Assembly (NCBI RefSeq): GCF_001305675.1
Contig: NZ_CP011853.1
Coordinates: 558,001 to 622,000, forward strand
Origin: Gordonia phthalatica
GTDB taxonomy: Bacteria; Actinomycetota; Actinomycetes; Mycobacteriales; Mycobacteriaceae
Direction: 5' to 3'
DNA length: 64,000 bases
The translations under genes and the position numbers were made by a program. Position 1 is the first letter of the stretch. Every line of letters starts with the position of its first letter. Of the stretch, positions 23,708 to 32,800 are shown one piece after another. Below the pieces are notes generated by a model. The model had not been told where the DNA came from. It did no database searches and saw only the letters and a list, made by a program, of their open reading frames with translations.

Positions 23708-24523
23708 ATGTCCACACCTGATCGGCCCGACGGGAGCGCCTCGGGCGCAGTGCCTCCGGACCAGTACGCCGAGACGATGTCGCGCGCCGTACCCGACCAC
23801 TCGGCCACGCAGTACCCGGTCTCCGGCTCCCAGAGCACACGGTTCGCGAGCACACAGTTCGCAAGCAACGAGTATCCGAGCAGTGGGTATCCGAGCGCAT
23901 CGACGCCCGTCGAGTACCCGACCTTCACCTACGAGCCGCCGAACAACGGCGGCGGTTCGCGCGCGGTCCTGCTCGGTGTGGCGATCGCCTGCGTGATCGG
24001 GCTGGCGGCGGCAGCCGTCTTCGTCTGGCTCAAGGTCGCCGACAAGGGCGACGACGCACCGAGCGCAGCTCAGTCCGGCCCAACAGTCGTCGAGACCCAG
24101 CAGCCGACGACCACCGTCACCGTCCCCGTCGACCCGGAGCTCGCCGCCGGCGACTCGATCCGTACGCAGATCGAGGCCGACACCGAGTCCGTGCGGACGA
24201 GTAACAACAACCAGTGGGCGGCTCAGGTCAGCTCCAAACGTCTCGGCTTGGTCGCCGAGGGAATCACCTGGGACAACCGAGCGATCTGGTCGGAGTTCGA
24301 AGCATCCAGGTCGCGCTACCCGCAGGTGAAGCTCCTCGATTCGGGCGACTGGTCGGTGTTCTCCGAACCGGGTTGGATCGTCACGATCTCGGCGCAGAAC
24401 TTCTCCAGTCCGCAATCGGCGCTGACCTGGTGCCGCAGCGTCGGGCTCGACAAGGACCACTGTTTCGCCAAGCTCGTCAGTGACAGTCGGGGGCCGGAGG
24501 GAACTACGCTCTATCAGAGGTGA
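23708..24523 (+). CDS. Single-pass membrane protein, unknown function
   Basis: A 271-residue protein. The first 75 residues are disordered and rich in Ser, Thr, Gln and Tyr (for example TRFASTQFASNEYPSSGYPS). One membrane helix follows (AVLLGVAIACVIGLAAAAVFVWL), then a Thr/Pro linker and an extracellular domain of about 150 residues with two Cys (WCRSVG and HCFAKL). The layout is like actinobacterial septal or wall-associated proteins. I do not recognise the family. The ATG is 5 nt after TACGAT. The nitrilase gene follows after 22 bp. Confidence 0.75.
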   Translation: MSTPDRPDGSASGAVPPDQYAETMSRAVPDHSATQYPVSGSQSTRFASTQFASNEYPSSGYPSASTPVEYPTFTYEPPNNGGGSRAVLLGVAIACVIGLAAAAVFVWLKVADKGDDAPSAAQSGPTVVETQQPTTTVTVPVDPELAAGDSIRTQIEADTESVRTSNNNQWAAQVSSKRLGLVAEGITWDNRAIWSEFEASRSRYPQVKLLDSGDWSVFSEPGWIVTISAQNFSSPQSALTWCRSVGLDKDHCFAKLVSDSRGPEGTTLYQR

Positions 24524-24545
24524 CCGCTGCCTCGGAGGAGACGAC

Positions 24546-25367
24546 ATGCGACTGGCGATGGCCCAGATCAGTTCCACGGACGACCCGTCGACCAACCTGG
24601 CCACGGTGGTGCAGCAGACGAGGCAGGCGGCCACCGAGGGCGCCGAGCTGATCGTCTTTCCCGAGGCGACGATGTGCCGGTTCGGCGTCTCGCTCCGGGG
24701 TATCGCGCAGCCCCTCGACGGGCCCTGGGCCACCGAGGTCGTTCGGACGGCCGACGCCGAGGGGATCGCTGTGGTCGCGGGCATGTTCACCCCATCGGAT
24801 GACGGGCGCGTCTGCAACACGCTGCTCGTCGCTCGTCCGGGCGAGGAGCCCGTCGGCTACGACAAGATCCACCTGTACGACGCCTTCGGGTTCGCGGAGT
24901 CCGCGACCGTCGCTGCAGGCGCGGAACCGCTCGTCGTCGAGATCGCAGGACACCTCGTCGGGGTCGCCACCTGCTACGACATCCGGTTTCCGGCGCTCTT
25001 CACGGAGCTGTCCCGGCGGGGCTCGGAGCTGATCGTGGTGCCGACGTCGTGGGGTGCGGGCCCCGGCAAGGTGCAGCAGTGGGAGGTCCTGTCGACGGCG
25101 CGAGCCCTGGATTCGACGGCCTTCGTCGCCGCGGTCGGGCAGGCGCTGCCGACCGATCCCGCCGTCCGGGATTCTTCGGCTCCGACGGGGATAGGCCATA
25201 GCCGCCTCTCAGATCCGTTCGGTAGCGTGATCGCCGACTACGATTCCGCGGTGCAGACCGGTGTCCACGACATCGACCTGGGCCTGACACACAAGGCGCG
25301 CACGGCGCTGGCCGTCCTGGCCAACGCTCGCGAGATCCCCCGCCTGGATGGGACCACAGCTAGATGA
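24546..25367 (+). CDS. Carbon-nitrogen hydrolase (nitrilase/amidase family, Rv0480c-like)
   Basis: A 273-residue nitrilase-superfamily amidase. The Glu-Lys-Cys triad is visible in VFPEATM, YDKIHLYDAF and VATCYDIRFP. Members of this branch include omega-amidase and deaminated-glutathione amidase, so a metabolite-repair role is a fair guess but is inference. The ATG at 24546 has a GGAGGAG ribosome site. It is coupled to the DUF2993 gene (ATGA), and both match the M. tuberculosis Rv0479c-Rv0480c pair, although here they are on the opposite side of deoC with different orientation. Confidence 0.88.
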   Translation: MRLAMAQISSTDDPSTNLATVVQQTRQAATEGAELIVFPEATMCRFGVSLRGIAQPLDGPWATEVVRTADAEGIAVVAGMFTPSDDGRVCNTLLVARPGEEPVGYDKIHLYDAFGFAESATVAAGAEPLVVEIAGHLVGVATCYDIRFPALFTELSRRGSELIVVPTSWGAGPGKVQQWEVLSTARALDSTAFVAAVGQALPTDPAVRDSSAPTGIGHSRLSDPFGSVIADYDSAVQTGVHDIDLGLTHKARTALAVLANAREIPRLDGTTAR

Positions 25368-26539
25368 CCGACAACGAACACCCGTCGCAGCCCGACGAAC
25401 CGACCGGCGACTCGACCGCACGCGACGCCGCAGACGGCACGTCGAGCGAGGTCCCCGCGACGAGTTCGCCGGAGGCCCCGGCCGTGGACGACGCCCCGAA
25501 GACGGGAGCGCACGCCGCACCCGAGGAGCCGGAGTCCCAGCCGGACGATGCGACCGTGCAGCACGCGGAATCGACCCCGACCCCGCAGTACATCGACGAC
25601 GCCCCGACCGGCGAGGTCGTGACCGGGCCCGTCCGCTACACCCCCGATCCCACGACGCAGGCCTACTCGCAGACCGAGAAGCCGGGGACCAAGCAGATGG
25701 ATGCACTGGACTCCAGTGCATTCGAGCCGATACCGCAGACCCCGCCCGCCGTGTCGACCGGCCCGGTCAAGACGGCACCGGTGAAGGCCAAGAAGGGCGG
25801 CCGGCGTCGGACCGTCGCGCTGATCCTCGCCGCCGTGGTCCTGCTGGTCGTGATCGCGGGCGTGGGCTCCGAGCTGTACATCCGCAACAAGGTCACCGAC
25901 TGCCTGCAGGCGTCGTTCCAGAATCTCACCGGGACTGACACCGACGTCTCGGTGTCGCGCCGCCCGATGCTGCTGTCGGTGATGGACGGCAACGTCCCGT
26001 GGGTGCAGATCGACACCACCTCCGGCGGAGACACGACCATGCGGCTCCATGCCCGCGCCGAGGGGATCAGCACCGACGGCGGCACCGTTCAGACCCTGAA
26101 CGGCAATGGTTTCCTGCCGTACGACCGCATCAAGGAACTGAGCAAGGGCGACGGCACGCAGCCGACCGGCGCTCCGATCGAGTCGATCACCGCGGACCCG
26201 TCGGCCGGCACGCTGAAGATCGCGACCACCGTGACGTTCGCGATCATCCCGGTTCCGGCCACCGTGACGCTGAAGCCGGTTCTCAAGGACGGTGCCGTGA
26301 CGTTCACCGTCGAGGACGCCACCGCCCTGGTCTTCGGCGTGCCGAAGGACTTCGCGCAGCCGATCGTCGACCAGGTGACCACCGCGATGTTCGGCCCGCT
26401 GTTCAAGCAGATCAAGGTCAGCAAGCTCGACGTCGCCAAGAACGGCATCGACTTCGCCTTCGACGGCACCGACGTCAACATGAAGTCGGCCGCCGAGAGC
26501 TCGGGTCAGACCGACAGCAGCGGCACCTGCAAGGTGTAG
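25364..26539 (+). CDS. DUF2993 (LmeA-family) membrane protein, Rv0479c-like
   Basis: A 391-residue protein. The first 140 residues are acidic and disordered with many Pro, Thr and Glu. A single membrane segment (VALILAAVVLLVVIAGVGSELYI) follows a basic cluster KKGGRRR. The C-terminal 210 residues form a DUF2993 domain of the type found in LmeA, a periplasmic phospholipid-binding protein involved in lipomannan elongation. The ATG overlaps the nitrilase stop. Members without LmeA's established role are common, so the function here is inference. Confidence 0.82.
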   Translation: MTDNEHPSQPDEPTGDSTARDAADGTSSEVPATSSPEAPAVDDAPKTGAHAAPEEPESQPDDATVQHAESTPTPQYIDDAPTGEVVTGPVRYTPDPTTQAYSQTEKPGTKQMDALDSSAFEPIPQTPPAVSTGPVKTAPVKAKKGGRRRTVALILAAVVLLVVIAGVGSELYIRNKVTDCLQASFQNLTGTDTDVSVSRRPMLLSVMDGNVPWVQIDTTSGGDTTMRLHARAEGISTDGGTVQTLNGNGFLPYDRIKELSKGDGTQPTGAPIESITADPSAGTLKIATTVTFAIIPVPATVTLKPVLKDGAVTFTVEDATALVFGVPKDFAQPIVDQVTTAMFGPLFKQIKVSKLDVAKNGIDFAFDGTDVNMKSAAESSGQTDSSGTCKV

Positions 26540-26548
26540 CGGCTTCGC

Positions 26549-27226
26549 CTACTCGGGGAAGCCGTCGAGCACGACGCGCGTCCCCGACAGGCCCAGGCGT
26601 GTCGCGCCCGCGGCGATCAGATCCGCGGCGAACTCCGCCGACCGGATGCCGCCGCTGGCCTTGACGCCGACCGTCGGGCCGACGGCGGCGCGCATCACCT
26701 CGATGGCGCGGACGCTCGCGCCGCCCGCCGGGTGGAACCCGGTCGACGTCTTCACGAAGTCGGCCCCGGCCTCCACCGCGCGGCGGCACACCTGCGTCAG
26801 ACCGTCCTCGCCGACGGTGTCGAGCAGCACCGCAGACTCGACGATCACCTTCAGCACGTGCTCGTGGCCGATGGCCTCGCGGACGGTCAGGACGTCGCCG
26901 AAGACCTCGTCGTACTTCCCGTCGACGGCGGCGCCGACGTCGATCACCATGTCGACCTCGTCGGCACCGGTGTCCACCGCGAGCCGTGCCTCCGCGGCCT
27001 TCACCAGCGAGTGGTGCTTGCCGGACGGGAAGCCCGCCACCACGCAGGTCTTGGCGGTTCCGGTGTCGATCGGCAGCATCGACGGCGACAGGCAGATGGA
27101 GTAGACGCCCAGCTCCAGGCCTTCGGCGACGGTCGATTCGGCGTCGGCGCGGGTCGCTTCGGGTTTGAGAAGAGTGTGGTCGACCATCGCTGCGACGGCC
27201 GCTCGGGTCAGGTTGGTGTTCGTCAC
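26549..27226 (-). CDS. deoC: Deoxyribose-phosphate aldolase
   Basis: A 225-residue class I aldolase that splits 2-deoxyribose 5-phosphate to glyceraldehyde 3-phosphate and acetaldehyde. The Schiff-base lysine is in GVKASGGIRS, the second active-site Lys in HVLKVIVES and the catalytic Asp in EVDMVIDVG. The GTG at 27226 opens VTNTNLTRAAVAAMVDHTLL, the typical start. It converges with the DUF2993 gene (9-bp gap) and diverges from purU across 27 bp. In mycobacteria deoC also lies in this neighbourhood. Confidence 0.94.
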   Translation of the reverse strand: MTNTNLTRAAVAAMVDHTLLKPEATRADAESTVAEGLELGVYSICLSPSMLPIDTGTAKTCVVAGFPSGKHHSLVKAAEARLAVDTGADEVDMVIDVGAAVDGKYDEVFGDVLTVREAIGHEHVLKVIVESAVLLDTVGEDGLTQVCRRAVEAGADFVKTSTGFHPAGGASVRAIEVMRAAVGPTVGVKASGGIRSAEFAADLIAAGATRLGLSGTRVVLDGFPE

Positions 27227-27253
27227 GAATTCGAGCTTGGCACACTGAGAGGT

Positions 27254-28144
27254 GTGAGCAACTCGCAGATCTCCTCCCGTGGCGACGAACGCCGCTTCGT
27301 CCTGACTCTCGGATGCCCCGACCGCACGGGCATCGTCGCCGGCCTCGCCGGTTTCCTGACCGGCGTGGGCGGCTGGATCACGGAGGCCGCGTACCACTCC
27401 GACCCGTCGACCGGGTGGTTCTTCACGCGCCAGGCGGTCCTCGCCAGTTCGGTCGAGATGGACGTCGAGGAGTTCCGCAGCCGATTCGCAGAGGTCGCCG
27501 CGATGTTCGGTCCCGACGCCGAGTGGAGCGTCACCGACTCCGGCGCCGAGAAGTCCGTCGTGCTGCTGGTGAGCAAGGACAGCCACTGCCTCACCGACAT
27601 CCTCTCGCGTGCCGAGCGCGGCGACTTCCCGGCGCAGGTCAGCGCCGTCGTCGGCAATCACCGCGATCTGGAGGAGTTGACGACGCGGTTCGGCGTTCCC
27701 TTCCATCACGTGCCGTTCCCGAAGGACGGCAAAGCGGAGGCGTTCGCCGAGATGCAGCGGATCGTCGAAGGGTACGAGCCCAACGCGATCGTGCTGGCGC
27801 GGTTCATGCAGATCCTGCCCGCCGAACTGTGCGAGGCGTGGGCCGGGCGGGCCATCAACATCCACCACAGCTTCCTCCCGAGCTTCGTCGGCGCGCGTCC
27901 CTACCACCAGGCCTTCGACCGCGGCGTCAAGCTGATCGGCGCCACCTGCCACTACGTGACCGCCGACCTGGACGCCGGCCCGATCATCGAGCAGGACGTC
28001 AGTCGCATCGACCACGGCTACTCAGCCGCCGACATGGTCCGCCAGGGCCGCGACATCGAGACCCTCGTCCTGGCCCGCGGCGTCCGCTGGCACCTGGAGC
28101 ACCGCGTTCTGGTGCACGATCGGAAGACGGTCGTCTTTCAGTAG
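27254..28144 (+). CDS. purU: Formyltetrahydrofolate deformylase
   Basis: A 296-residue enzyme that hydrolyses 10-formyl-THF to formate and THF, balancing one-carbon units. An N-terminal ACT domain (residues about 15-95, FVLTLGCPDRTGIVAGLAGF) is followed by a formyltransferase domain with the catalytic Asn-His-Asp: NIHHSFLPSF and ADLDAGPIIEQD. The GTG at 27254 is 7 nt after CACACT, which may be a leaderless promoter. It diverges from deoC and is closed by the 67-bp palindrome shared with 53924-53990. Confidence 0.94.
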   Translation: MSNSQISSRGDERRFVLTLGCPDRTGIVAGLAGFLTGVGGWITEAAYHSDPSTGWFFTRQAVLASSVEMDVEEFRSRFAEVAAMFGPDAEWSVTDSGAEKSVVLLVSKDSHCLTDILSRAERGDFPAQVSAVVGNHRDLEELTTRFGVPFHHVPFPKDGKAEAFAEMQRIVEGYEPNAIVLARFMQILPAELCEAWAGRAINIHHSFLPSFVGARPYHQAFDRGVKLIGATCHYVTADLDAGPIIEQDVSRIDHGYSAADMVRQGRDIETLVLARGVRWHLEHRVLVHDRKTVVFQ

Positions 28145-28153
28145 GAGGACCGC

Positions 28154-28220
28154 AAACGCCCTGGGCGTCGATGTTCGCTCAGGGTTGAACCGTGGGCGAA
28201 TCGCGACGCCCAGGGCGTTT
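28154..28220. repeat. 67-bp palindromic repeat, copy 1 (bidirectional terminator)
   Basis: Two perfect 17-bp arms (AAACGCCCTGGGCGTCG and complement) flank a 33-nt interior that itself can pair (TTCGC / GCGAA). It lies between the convergent purU and acyl-CoA dehydrogenase genes and can act as a terminator for both. A related 67-bp sequence occurs at 53924-53990. Confidence 0.82.
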
Positions 28221-28234
28221 ATCGTCGGTCGTCC

Positions 28235-29374
28235 CTACAACCCCAGATCCTTCGCGATGATCGTCTTCATGATCTCGGTGGTTCCGCCGTAGATGGTCTG
28301 GATGCGTGCGTCGACGAATGCGCGGGAGACGGGGTACTCGCGCATGTAGCCGTAGCCGCCGTGGAGCTGCAGGCAGCGGTCGGCGGTCCGGACCTGCAGC
28401 TCGGTGGTCCACCACTTCAGCTTCGCGGCGCGTGCCGCGGTCAGCTCGCCCGCGACGTGCTGGGTGAGGCAGTCGTCGAGGAAGGTGCGCGCCAGGTCGA
28501 GTTCGGTCGCGATCTCCGCCATCACGAACTGCGTGTTCTGGAAGCTGCCGATCGGGGAGCCGAAGGCACGGCGCTGCGCCACGTAGTCGCGGGTGGCGGC
28601 GAAGACGCCCTCGGCCGCGGCGACGGCGCCGACCGACAGCGACAGCCGCTCCTGCGGCAGGTTTCGCACGAGGTGATAGAAGCCGTCGCCCTCCGCGCCC
28701 AGCCGGTTGCGGACCGGGACCCGCATGTCGGTGAACGCCAGTTCGCTGGTGTCCTGCGCGTGCAGTCCGATCTTGTCGAGGTTCCGGCCGCGTTCGAAGC
28801 CGGGGGTGTCGGCGTCGACCACCAGCAACGACAGCCCCTTGTGGCGGTCGGAGCCGGTGCGGACCGCCACCACGAACAGGGTGCCGTTCTGTCCGTTGGA
28901 GATGAACGTCTTGGCGCCGTTCACGACGTAGTCGTCGCCGTCGCGCACCGCGGTGGTCGCGATTCCGGCGAGGTCGCTGCCGGTGCCGGGCTCGGTCATG
29001 GCGATGCCGAGGATCGTCTCGCCGGTGACCACGCCGGGCAGCCAGCGGGCCTTCTGCTCGTCGTTCGCCAGGTCGGTCAGGTAGGGGAGGACGACGTCGT
29101 TCTGAAGCGAGAAGGCGATCGCGGCGGCGGCCGAGCCGGTGCGCGCCACCTCGTCGACGACGATCGCGTGGTAGCGGAAGTCGTCGACGCCGGGCCCGCC
29201 GAACTCCTCGGGGACCGGGAAGCCGAGCAGTCCGTGCGCGCCCGCCTCGGCGAACATCGACGCCGGGAGACTCCCGGCCTGCTCCCACGACTCGTGCCGC
29301 TCGGCGATCCGGCTCGCGAAGCTGCGAGCGAGGTCGCGGAACTGGCGGTGCTCGTCGTCGTACATCACGGTCAT
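28235..29374 (-). CDS. Acyl-CoA dehydrogenase
   Basis: A 379-residue FAD-dependent dehydrogenase that introduces the first double bond in acyl-CoA oxidation. Visible are the N-terminal helical domain, the AMTEPGTGSDLAGI signature in the middle domain, and QLHGGYGYMREYPVSRAFVD near the C-terminus; the catalytic Glu is likely in YGGTTEIMKT. The ATG at 29374 overlaps the synthetase stop (ATGA). It is the last gene of a four-gene operon (hydratase, SDR, synthetase, dehydrogenase), so the enzyme acts in the same degradation route. Substrate chain type is not known. Confidence 0.9.
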   Translation of the reverse strand: MTVMYDDEHRQFRDLARSFASRIAERHESWEQAGSLPASMFAEAGAHGLLGFPVPEEFGGPGVDDFRYHAIVVDEVARTGSAAAAIAFSLQNDVVLPYLTDLANDEQKARWLPGVVTGETILGIAMTEPGTGSDLAGIATTAVRDGDDYVVNGAKTFISNGQNGTLFVVAVRTGSDRHKGLSLLVVDADTPGFERGRNLDKIGLHAQDTSELAFTDMRVPVRNRLGAEGDGFYHLVRNLPQERLSLSVGAVAAAEGVFAATRDYVAQRRAFGSPIGSFQNTQFVMAEIATELDLARTFLDDCLTQHVAGELTAARAAKLKWWTTELQVRTADRCLQLHGGYGYMREYPVSRAFVDARIQTIYGGTTEIMKTIIAKDLGL

Positions 29375-31035
29375 GACTGATCCTTCAGGGAGGTGAAGCG
29401 GCCGGCGGCGAGGTCGTCGTGGGCCTCCTCGGTGGCCTTGTAGTGCAGCTTCTTGCCGGTCGCGGACACCGGCAACCGATCGACGAACCGGTAGGCGCGG
29501 GGCCGCTTGAACGACGACAGCATCGGGTGCGCGAGGCAGTGGGCGTCGAGGTCGGCGACGCTCGGCGGATCCCCCGCGGCCACGATGTACGCGACCACCA
29601 GTTGACCCCACTCGTCGTCCGCGACACCGACGACCAGCGAGTCCGCGACGCCGGGGTGCGCGTTGAGTGCTTCCTCCACCTGGACGGGGTGGACGTTCTC
29701 GCCGCCGGAGATCAGCATGTCGTCCTTGCGGCCGACGATCGTCACGAACTCGTTCTCGTCCCAGGTCGCGAGGTCGCCGATGTACAGCCAGCCGTCGCGG
29801 AACTTGGCGGCGTCCTGCTCGGGGTTGTCGTAGTACTGACCGGCGCCCTTGGGGGAGCGAACGGCCACCTCGCCGACGGTGGTGCCGTCGCGAGGGACGA
29901 TGTCGCTCGGGTCGGCGAGACCGCCGTCGCGGACCGCGACCACGGCGACGTCGTCGTCGATGCACGCGCGACCGGCGGTGCCCGCCATGTCGGGGAGGTC
30001 GCCCGGGCGCAGGAAGGTGTTCCAGAAGCCCTCGGTGCTGCCGTACCCGTTGAAGACCCGCGGGTTCAGGACCCGCTGGTAACGCAGTGCCGCATCCCGC
30101 TCGAGTGGTGCACCCATCGTCACCAGGCCCTTCAACGACGACAGATCGCGGGCGCGCTCCTCCTGCGCGCGGGCGAGCATCGCGAGATTGGTCGGGGCGC
30201 CGATCAGGAACGTGAGGCCGAGTTCCTCCACCAGGTCCAGGGTGCGGTCGGGGTCGAAGGTGCGTATCGGGACCAGAGAGCTGCCGAGATAGAACGTGGG
30301 GTTGGGGCCGGCGCAGTACAGGCCGCCGCGGTGGAACCACGGCGTCATGTTCAACGTCTTGTCCTCCGGAGAGAGCGGAAAGTGCATGATCACGTCGTGG
30401 GCGCTGAACACCTCGATCATGCTGTTCATCGGGACGGCCTTCGGCATGCCGGTGGTGCCCGAGGTGAACAGGCGGGTGGTCTCGTCCCACACCGTCCGCT
30501 GCACCGGCGGCGGGGTGGAACCCTCACGCGGAAGGTCGCGATAGCGCAGGACGACGCTGCCGTCCGGGGCCGCGACGGGTTCGCCGTCGCCGACCGCGAC
30601 GATCACCGCGGGGACGTGCTTGGAGTGCGCGAGGGCCGCGGCCGCCGTCTCGCCGAGGTCGGTGTCGTACACGTAGACGGTCGGGGCCGTCGAACCGAGG
30701 ATGTAGGCGGTCTCTCCGGCCGCGAGACGGAAGTTCATCGGGGCGCCGACGGCCCCCGCGGCTTGCGTCGCCAGGTAGAGCTCCGCGAACTCGGGCCCGT
30801 TGAACAGCTGGTAGGCGACCACGTCGCCCGGGCCGACGCCCGCCGCGATGAGCCCGGCGGCGAGGGCGTCGACCCGCGAACCGAGTTGGGCGTAGGTGAC
30901 GGTCTCGCCGGTCTCCGCGATCTGCATCGCGGGACGGTCGGCGAAGCGGTGCACGTTGCGGCGGAAGCCGTTCAGATAGGTGAAGTCGTTCTCGAAGTAC
31001 GTGCGGTACGCGTGAGCGTCGTAGATGTAGGACAT
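29371..31035 (-). CDS. Acyl-CoA synthetase (AMP-forming)
   Basis: A 554-residue member of the ANL family that activates a carboxylic acid to its CoA ester with ATP. Motifs are the phosphate-binding TSGTTGMPKAV (near residue 190), the adenine motif VFNGYGSTEGFWN, the YIGDLATWDENEF hinge region and the C-terminal catalytic Lys in PVSATGKKLHYKA. The ATG at 31035 lies 26 bp after the SDR stop. It is translationally coupled to the dehydrogenase. It probably performs the entry step for the pathway; the natural acid is unknown. Confidence 0.9.
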   Translation of the reverse strand: MSYIYDAHAYRTYFENDFTYLNGFRRNVHRFADRPAMQIAETGETVTYAQLGSRVDALAAGLIAAGVGPGDVVAYQLFNGPEFAELYLATQAAGAVGAPMNFRLAAGETAYILGSTAPTVYVYDTDLGETAAAALAHSKHVPAVIVAVGDGEPVAAPDGSVVLRYRDLPREGSTPPPVQRTVWDETTRLFTSGTTGMPKAVPMNSMIEVFSAHDVIMHFPLSPEDKTLNMTPWFHRGGLYCAGPNPTFYLGSSLVPIRTFDPDRTLDLVEELGLTFLIGAPTNLAMLARAQEERARDLSSLKGLVTMGAPLERDAALRYQRVLNPRVFNGYGSTEGFWNTFLRPGDLPDMAGTAGRACIDDDVAVVAVRDGGLADPSDIVPRDGTTVGEVAVRSPKGAGQYYDNPEQDAAKFRDGWLYIGDLATWDENEFVTIVGRKDDMLISGGENVHPVQVEEALNAHPGVADSLVVGVADDEWGQLVVAYIVAAGDPPSVADLDAHCLAHPMLSSFKRPRAYRFVDRLPVSATGKKLHYKATEEAHDDLAAGRFTSLKDQS

Positions 31036-31061
31036 GAGCGAACTCCTTGGAGGATGGGTCG

Positions 31062-31802
31062 TCAACCGGCCATGGTGAGTCCGCCGCTGACGCTGATCAC
31101 CTGACCGGTGATGAACGACGCGGCATCGGAGGCGAAGAACGTGACCGGCGAGGCGACCTCGTCGGGCCGCGCGAGACGCCGGAACGGGATGGCCCGGATC
31201 AGCGCCTCCTGCAGCTTCTCGTCCTGGGCGTGGAATAGCGGGGTGTCGGTGGGGCCGGGGCAGACGCAGTTCACGGTGATGCCGTGGCGGGCCATCTCGC
31301 GGGCGAGTGACTTGGTGAGGGCGATGACGCCGCCCTTGGCTCCGGCGTAGATGGTCTCGCCTGCACTGCCGACACGACCGGCGTCGCTCGCGACGTTGAC
31401 GACCCGGCCACCGGAACCGGAGTCGATCATGCCGGGCAGGAAGGCGCTGCACAGGTGGACCGGGCCGAGGTAGTTGATGGCCACGACCTTCTCGGCGAAC
31501 TCGGGGGTCGCATTCAGGAATTTATCGGTGCGGTCCCAGCCGGCCGCGTTGACGAGGATGTCGGGGACGCCGATCTTGGCGTTGACGCGGTCGCGGAGAG
31601 CCGTGACGCGTGCGGCGTCCGCGACGTCGACGTCCATGGCGTGGATGCGTCCGGCCGGTCCCTGCTCCGCGGTGGCGGTCGCCGCGGCGAGATCGAGGTC
31701 GGCGGCGACGACGGTGTCGCCGCGCGCGGCGAACGCGAGGGCGATGGCGCGGCCGATGCCGGACCCTGCGCCCGTGACGACGGCGATGCTGCTGGTGCTC
31801 AT
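31062..31802 (-). CDS. Short-chain dehydrogenase/reductase, 3-hydroxyacyl type
   Basis: A 246-residue SDR. The cofactor motif VTGAGSGIGRA opens the protein, NAAGWD is the structural motif, and the active site is YAGAK with Ser in NVASD. An Asp in AADLD suggests NAD preference. ISVSGG near the C-terminus is the usual FabG/3-hydroxyacyl-CoA signature. AGGAGA lies 9 nt before the ATG at 31802; an in-frame ATG at 31835 is less likely. In the operon it would oxidise the 3-hydroxyacyl-CoA formed by the hydratase. Confidence 0.88.
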   Translation of the reverse strand: MSTSSIAVVTGAGSGIGRAIALAFAARGDTVVAADLDLAAATATAEQGPAGRIHAMDVDVADAARVTALRDRVNAKIGVPDILVNAAGWDRTDKFLNATPEFAEKVVAINYLGPVHLCSAFLPGMIDSGSGGRVVNVASDAGRVGSAGETIYAGAKGGVIALTKSLAREMARHGITVNCVCPGPTDTPLFHAQDEKLQEALIRAIPFRRLARPDEVASPVTFFASDAASFITGQVISVSGGLTMAG

Positions 31803-31831
31803 GACGGTGTCTCCTGCGGTGGTCGGCGCGG

Positions 31832-32638
31832 TCACGCGGTGGGTGCGGCGGACGGGAACTGGGGAGCGCGCTTCTCGCGCAGCGACGTGTACCCCTCGAC
31901 CACGTCGGGCGCCATGAAGCAGAGCATCTCGTAGGCGGCGGACTGATCGAAGATCGGTCCGGCGTTGCGCAGCCAGTTGTTCAGGGCCTTCTTGGTCCAG
32001 CGGATGGCGTTCTGCGAGCCGGTGGCCATCACATCCGCGATGCGCAGGGCCTCGTCGAGCACCTCGTCGCGGGGGAGGGCCTTGGTCACCAGGCCGATGC
32101 GCTCGGCCTCGGCGCCGGTGATCATCTCTCCGGTCATCAGGTAGTACTTGGCCTTCGCCATGCCTGCGAGGAGCGGCCAGATGATCGCCGCGTGGTCACC
32201 CGCCGCGACGCCCAGCTTCACGTGGCCGTCGCCCAGTTTCGCGTCCTCCGCGCACACGGAGATGTCCGACAGCAGGGCGACGACGGTGCCCGCGCCGACC
32301 GCGACGCCGTTGACGGCGGAGACCACCGGCTTGGCGCAGTCGATGATCCCGTAGACCAGGCGGCTCATCTCGTCGAGCATGTCGGCGACGCGCTGGTGGT
32401 CGCCGGCCATCGCTTCGACCATCGAGAGATCGCCGCCCGCGGAGAAGGCCTTGCCCGCTCCGGTGACGACCACGACACGGGTCTCCGGGTCGGCGGAGAT
32501 CTCGGGAAACACCCGGGCCAACTCGGCGTGCATCACCTCGTTGGTGGCGTTGTACTTGTCGGGTCGGTTGAGCGTCAGCAGGAGCACGCCGTTGTCACGG
32601 CGTTCGAACAGGAGATGCTGGTAGTCGGAGAAGTTCAC
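31832..32638 (-). CDS. Enoyl-CoA hydratase/isomerase family protein
   Basis: A 268-residue crotonase-fold protein. The oxyanion-hole segments are KAFSAGGDLSM and AVNGVAVGAGTVVALLSDI. The two catalytic Glu residues of classical enoyl-CoA hydratase are not obvious: the segment that normally holds one (PEIKLG) reads DGHVKLG. It may therefore carry out another crotonase reaction. The GTG at 32638 has AAGGACGG upstream. The longer reading to 32692 would run through the TetR operator. It is the first gene of the catabolic operon. Confidence 0.85.
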   Translation of the reverse strand: MNFSDYQHLLFERRDNGVLLLTLNRPDKYNATNEVMHAELARVFPEISADPETRVVVVTGAGKAFSAGGDLSMVEAMAGDHQRVADMLDEMSRLVYGIIDCAKPVVSAVNGVAVGAGTVVALLSDISVCAEDAKLGDGHVKLGVAAGDHAAIIWPLLAGMAKAKYYLMTGEMITGAEAERIGLVTKALPRDEVLDEALRIADVMATGSQNAIRWTKKALNNWLRNAGPIFDQSAAYEMLCFMAPDVVEGYTSLREKRAPQFPSAAPTA

Positions 32639-32676
32639 GGGACCGTCCTTGCTTTCGGGTGCCTGGTCGAACAAGA

Positions 32677-32762
32677 ATGAACATTGGTTCATTGACGATG
32701 AATTTAGATTCAGTTTCGAGGTTCGTCAAGGGGTCTGGAGGATTCGATGAATATTCGTTCAT
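32677..32762. promoter_or_regulatory. Two TetR operators between the catabolic operon and its regulator
   Basis: ATGAACATTGGTTCAT (32677-32692) and ATGAATATTCGTTCAT (32747-32762) match at 14 of 16 bases and both are inverted repeats. The first is just upstream of the enoyl-CoA hydratase gene, the second just upstream of the TetR gene. This spacing and symmetry fit one repressor controlling both directions. Confidence 0.8.
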
Positions 32763-32800
32763 CTACCGTGATGGGCGTACCCGACGAAGGGAGACAGGCG

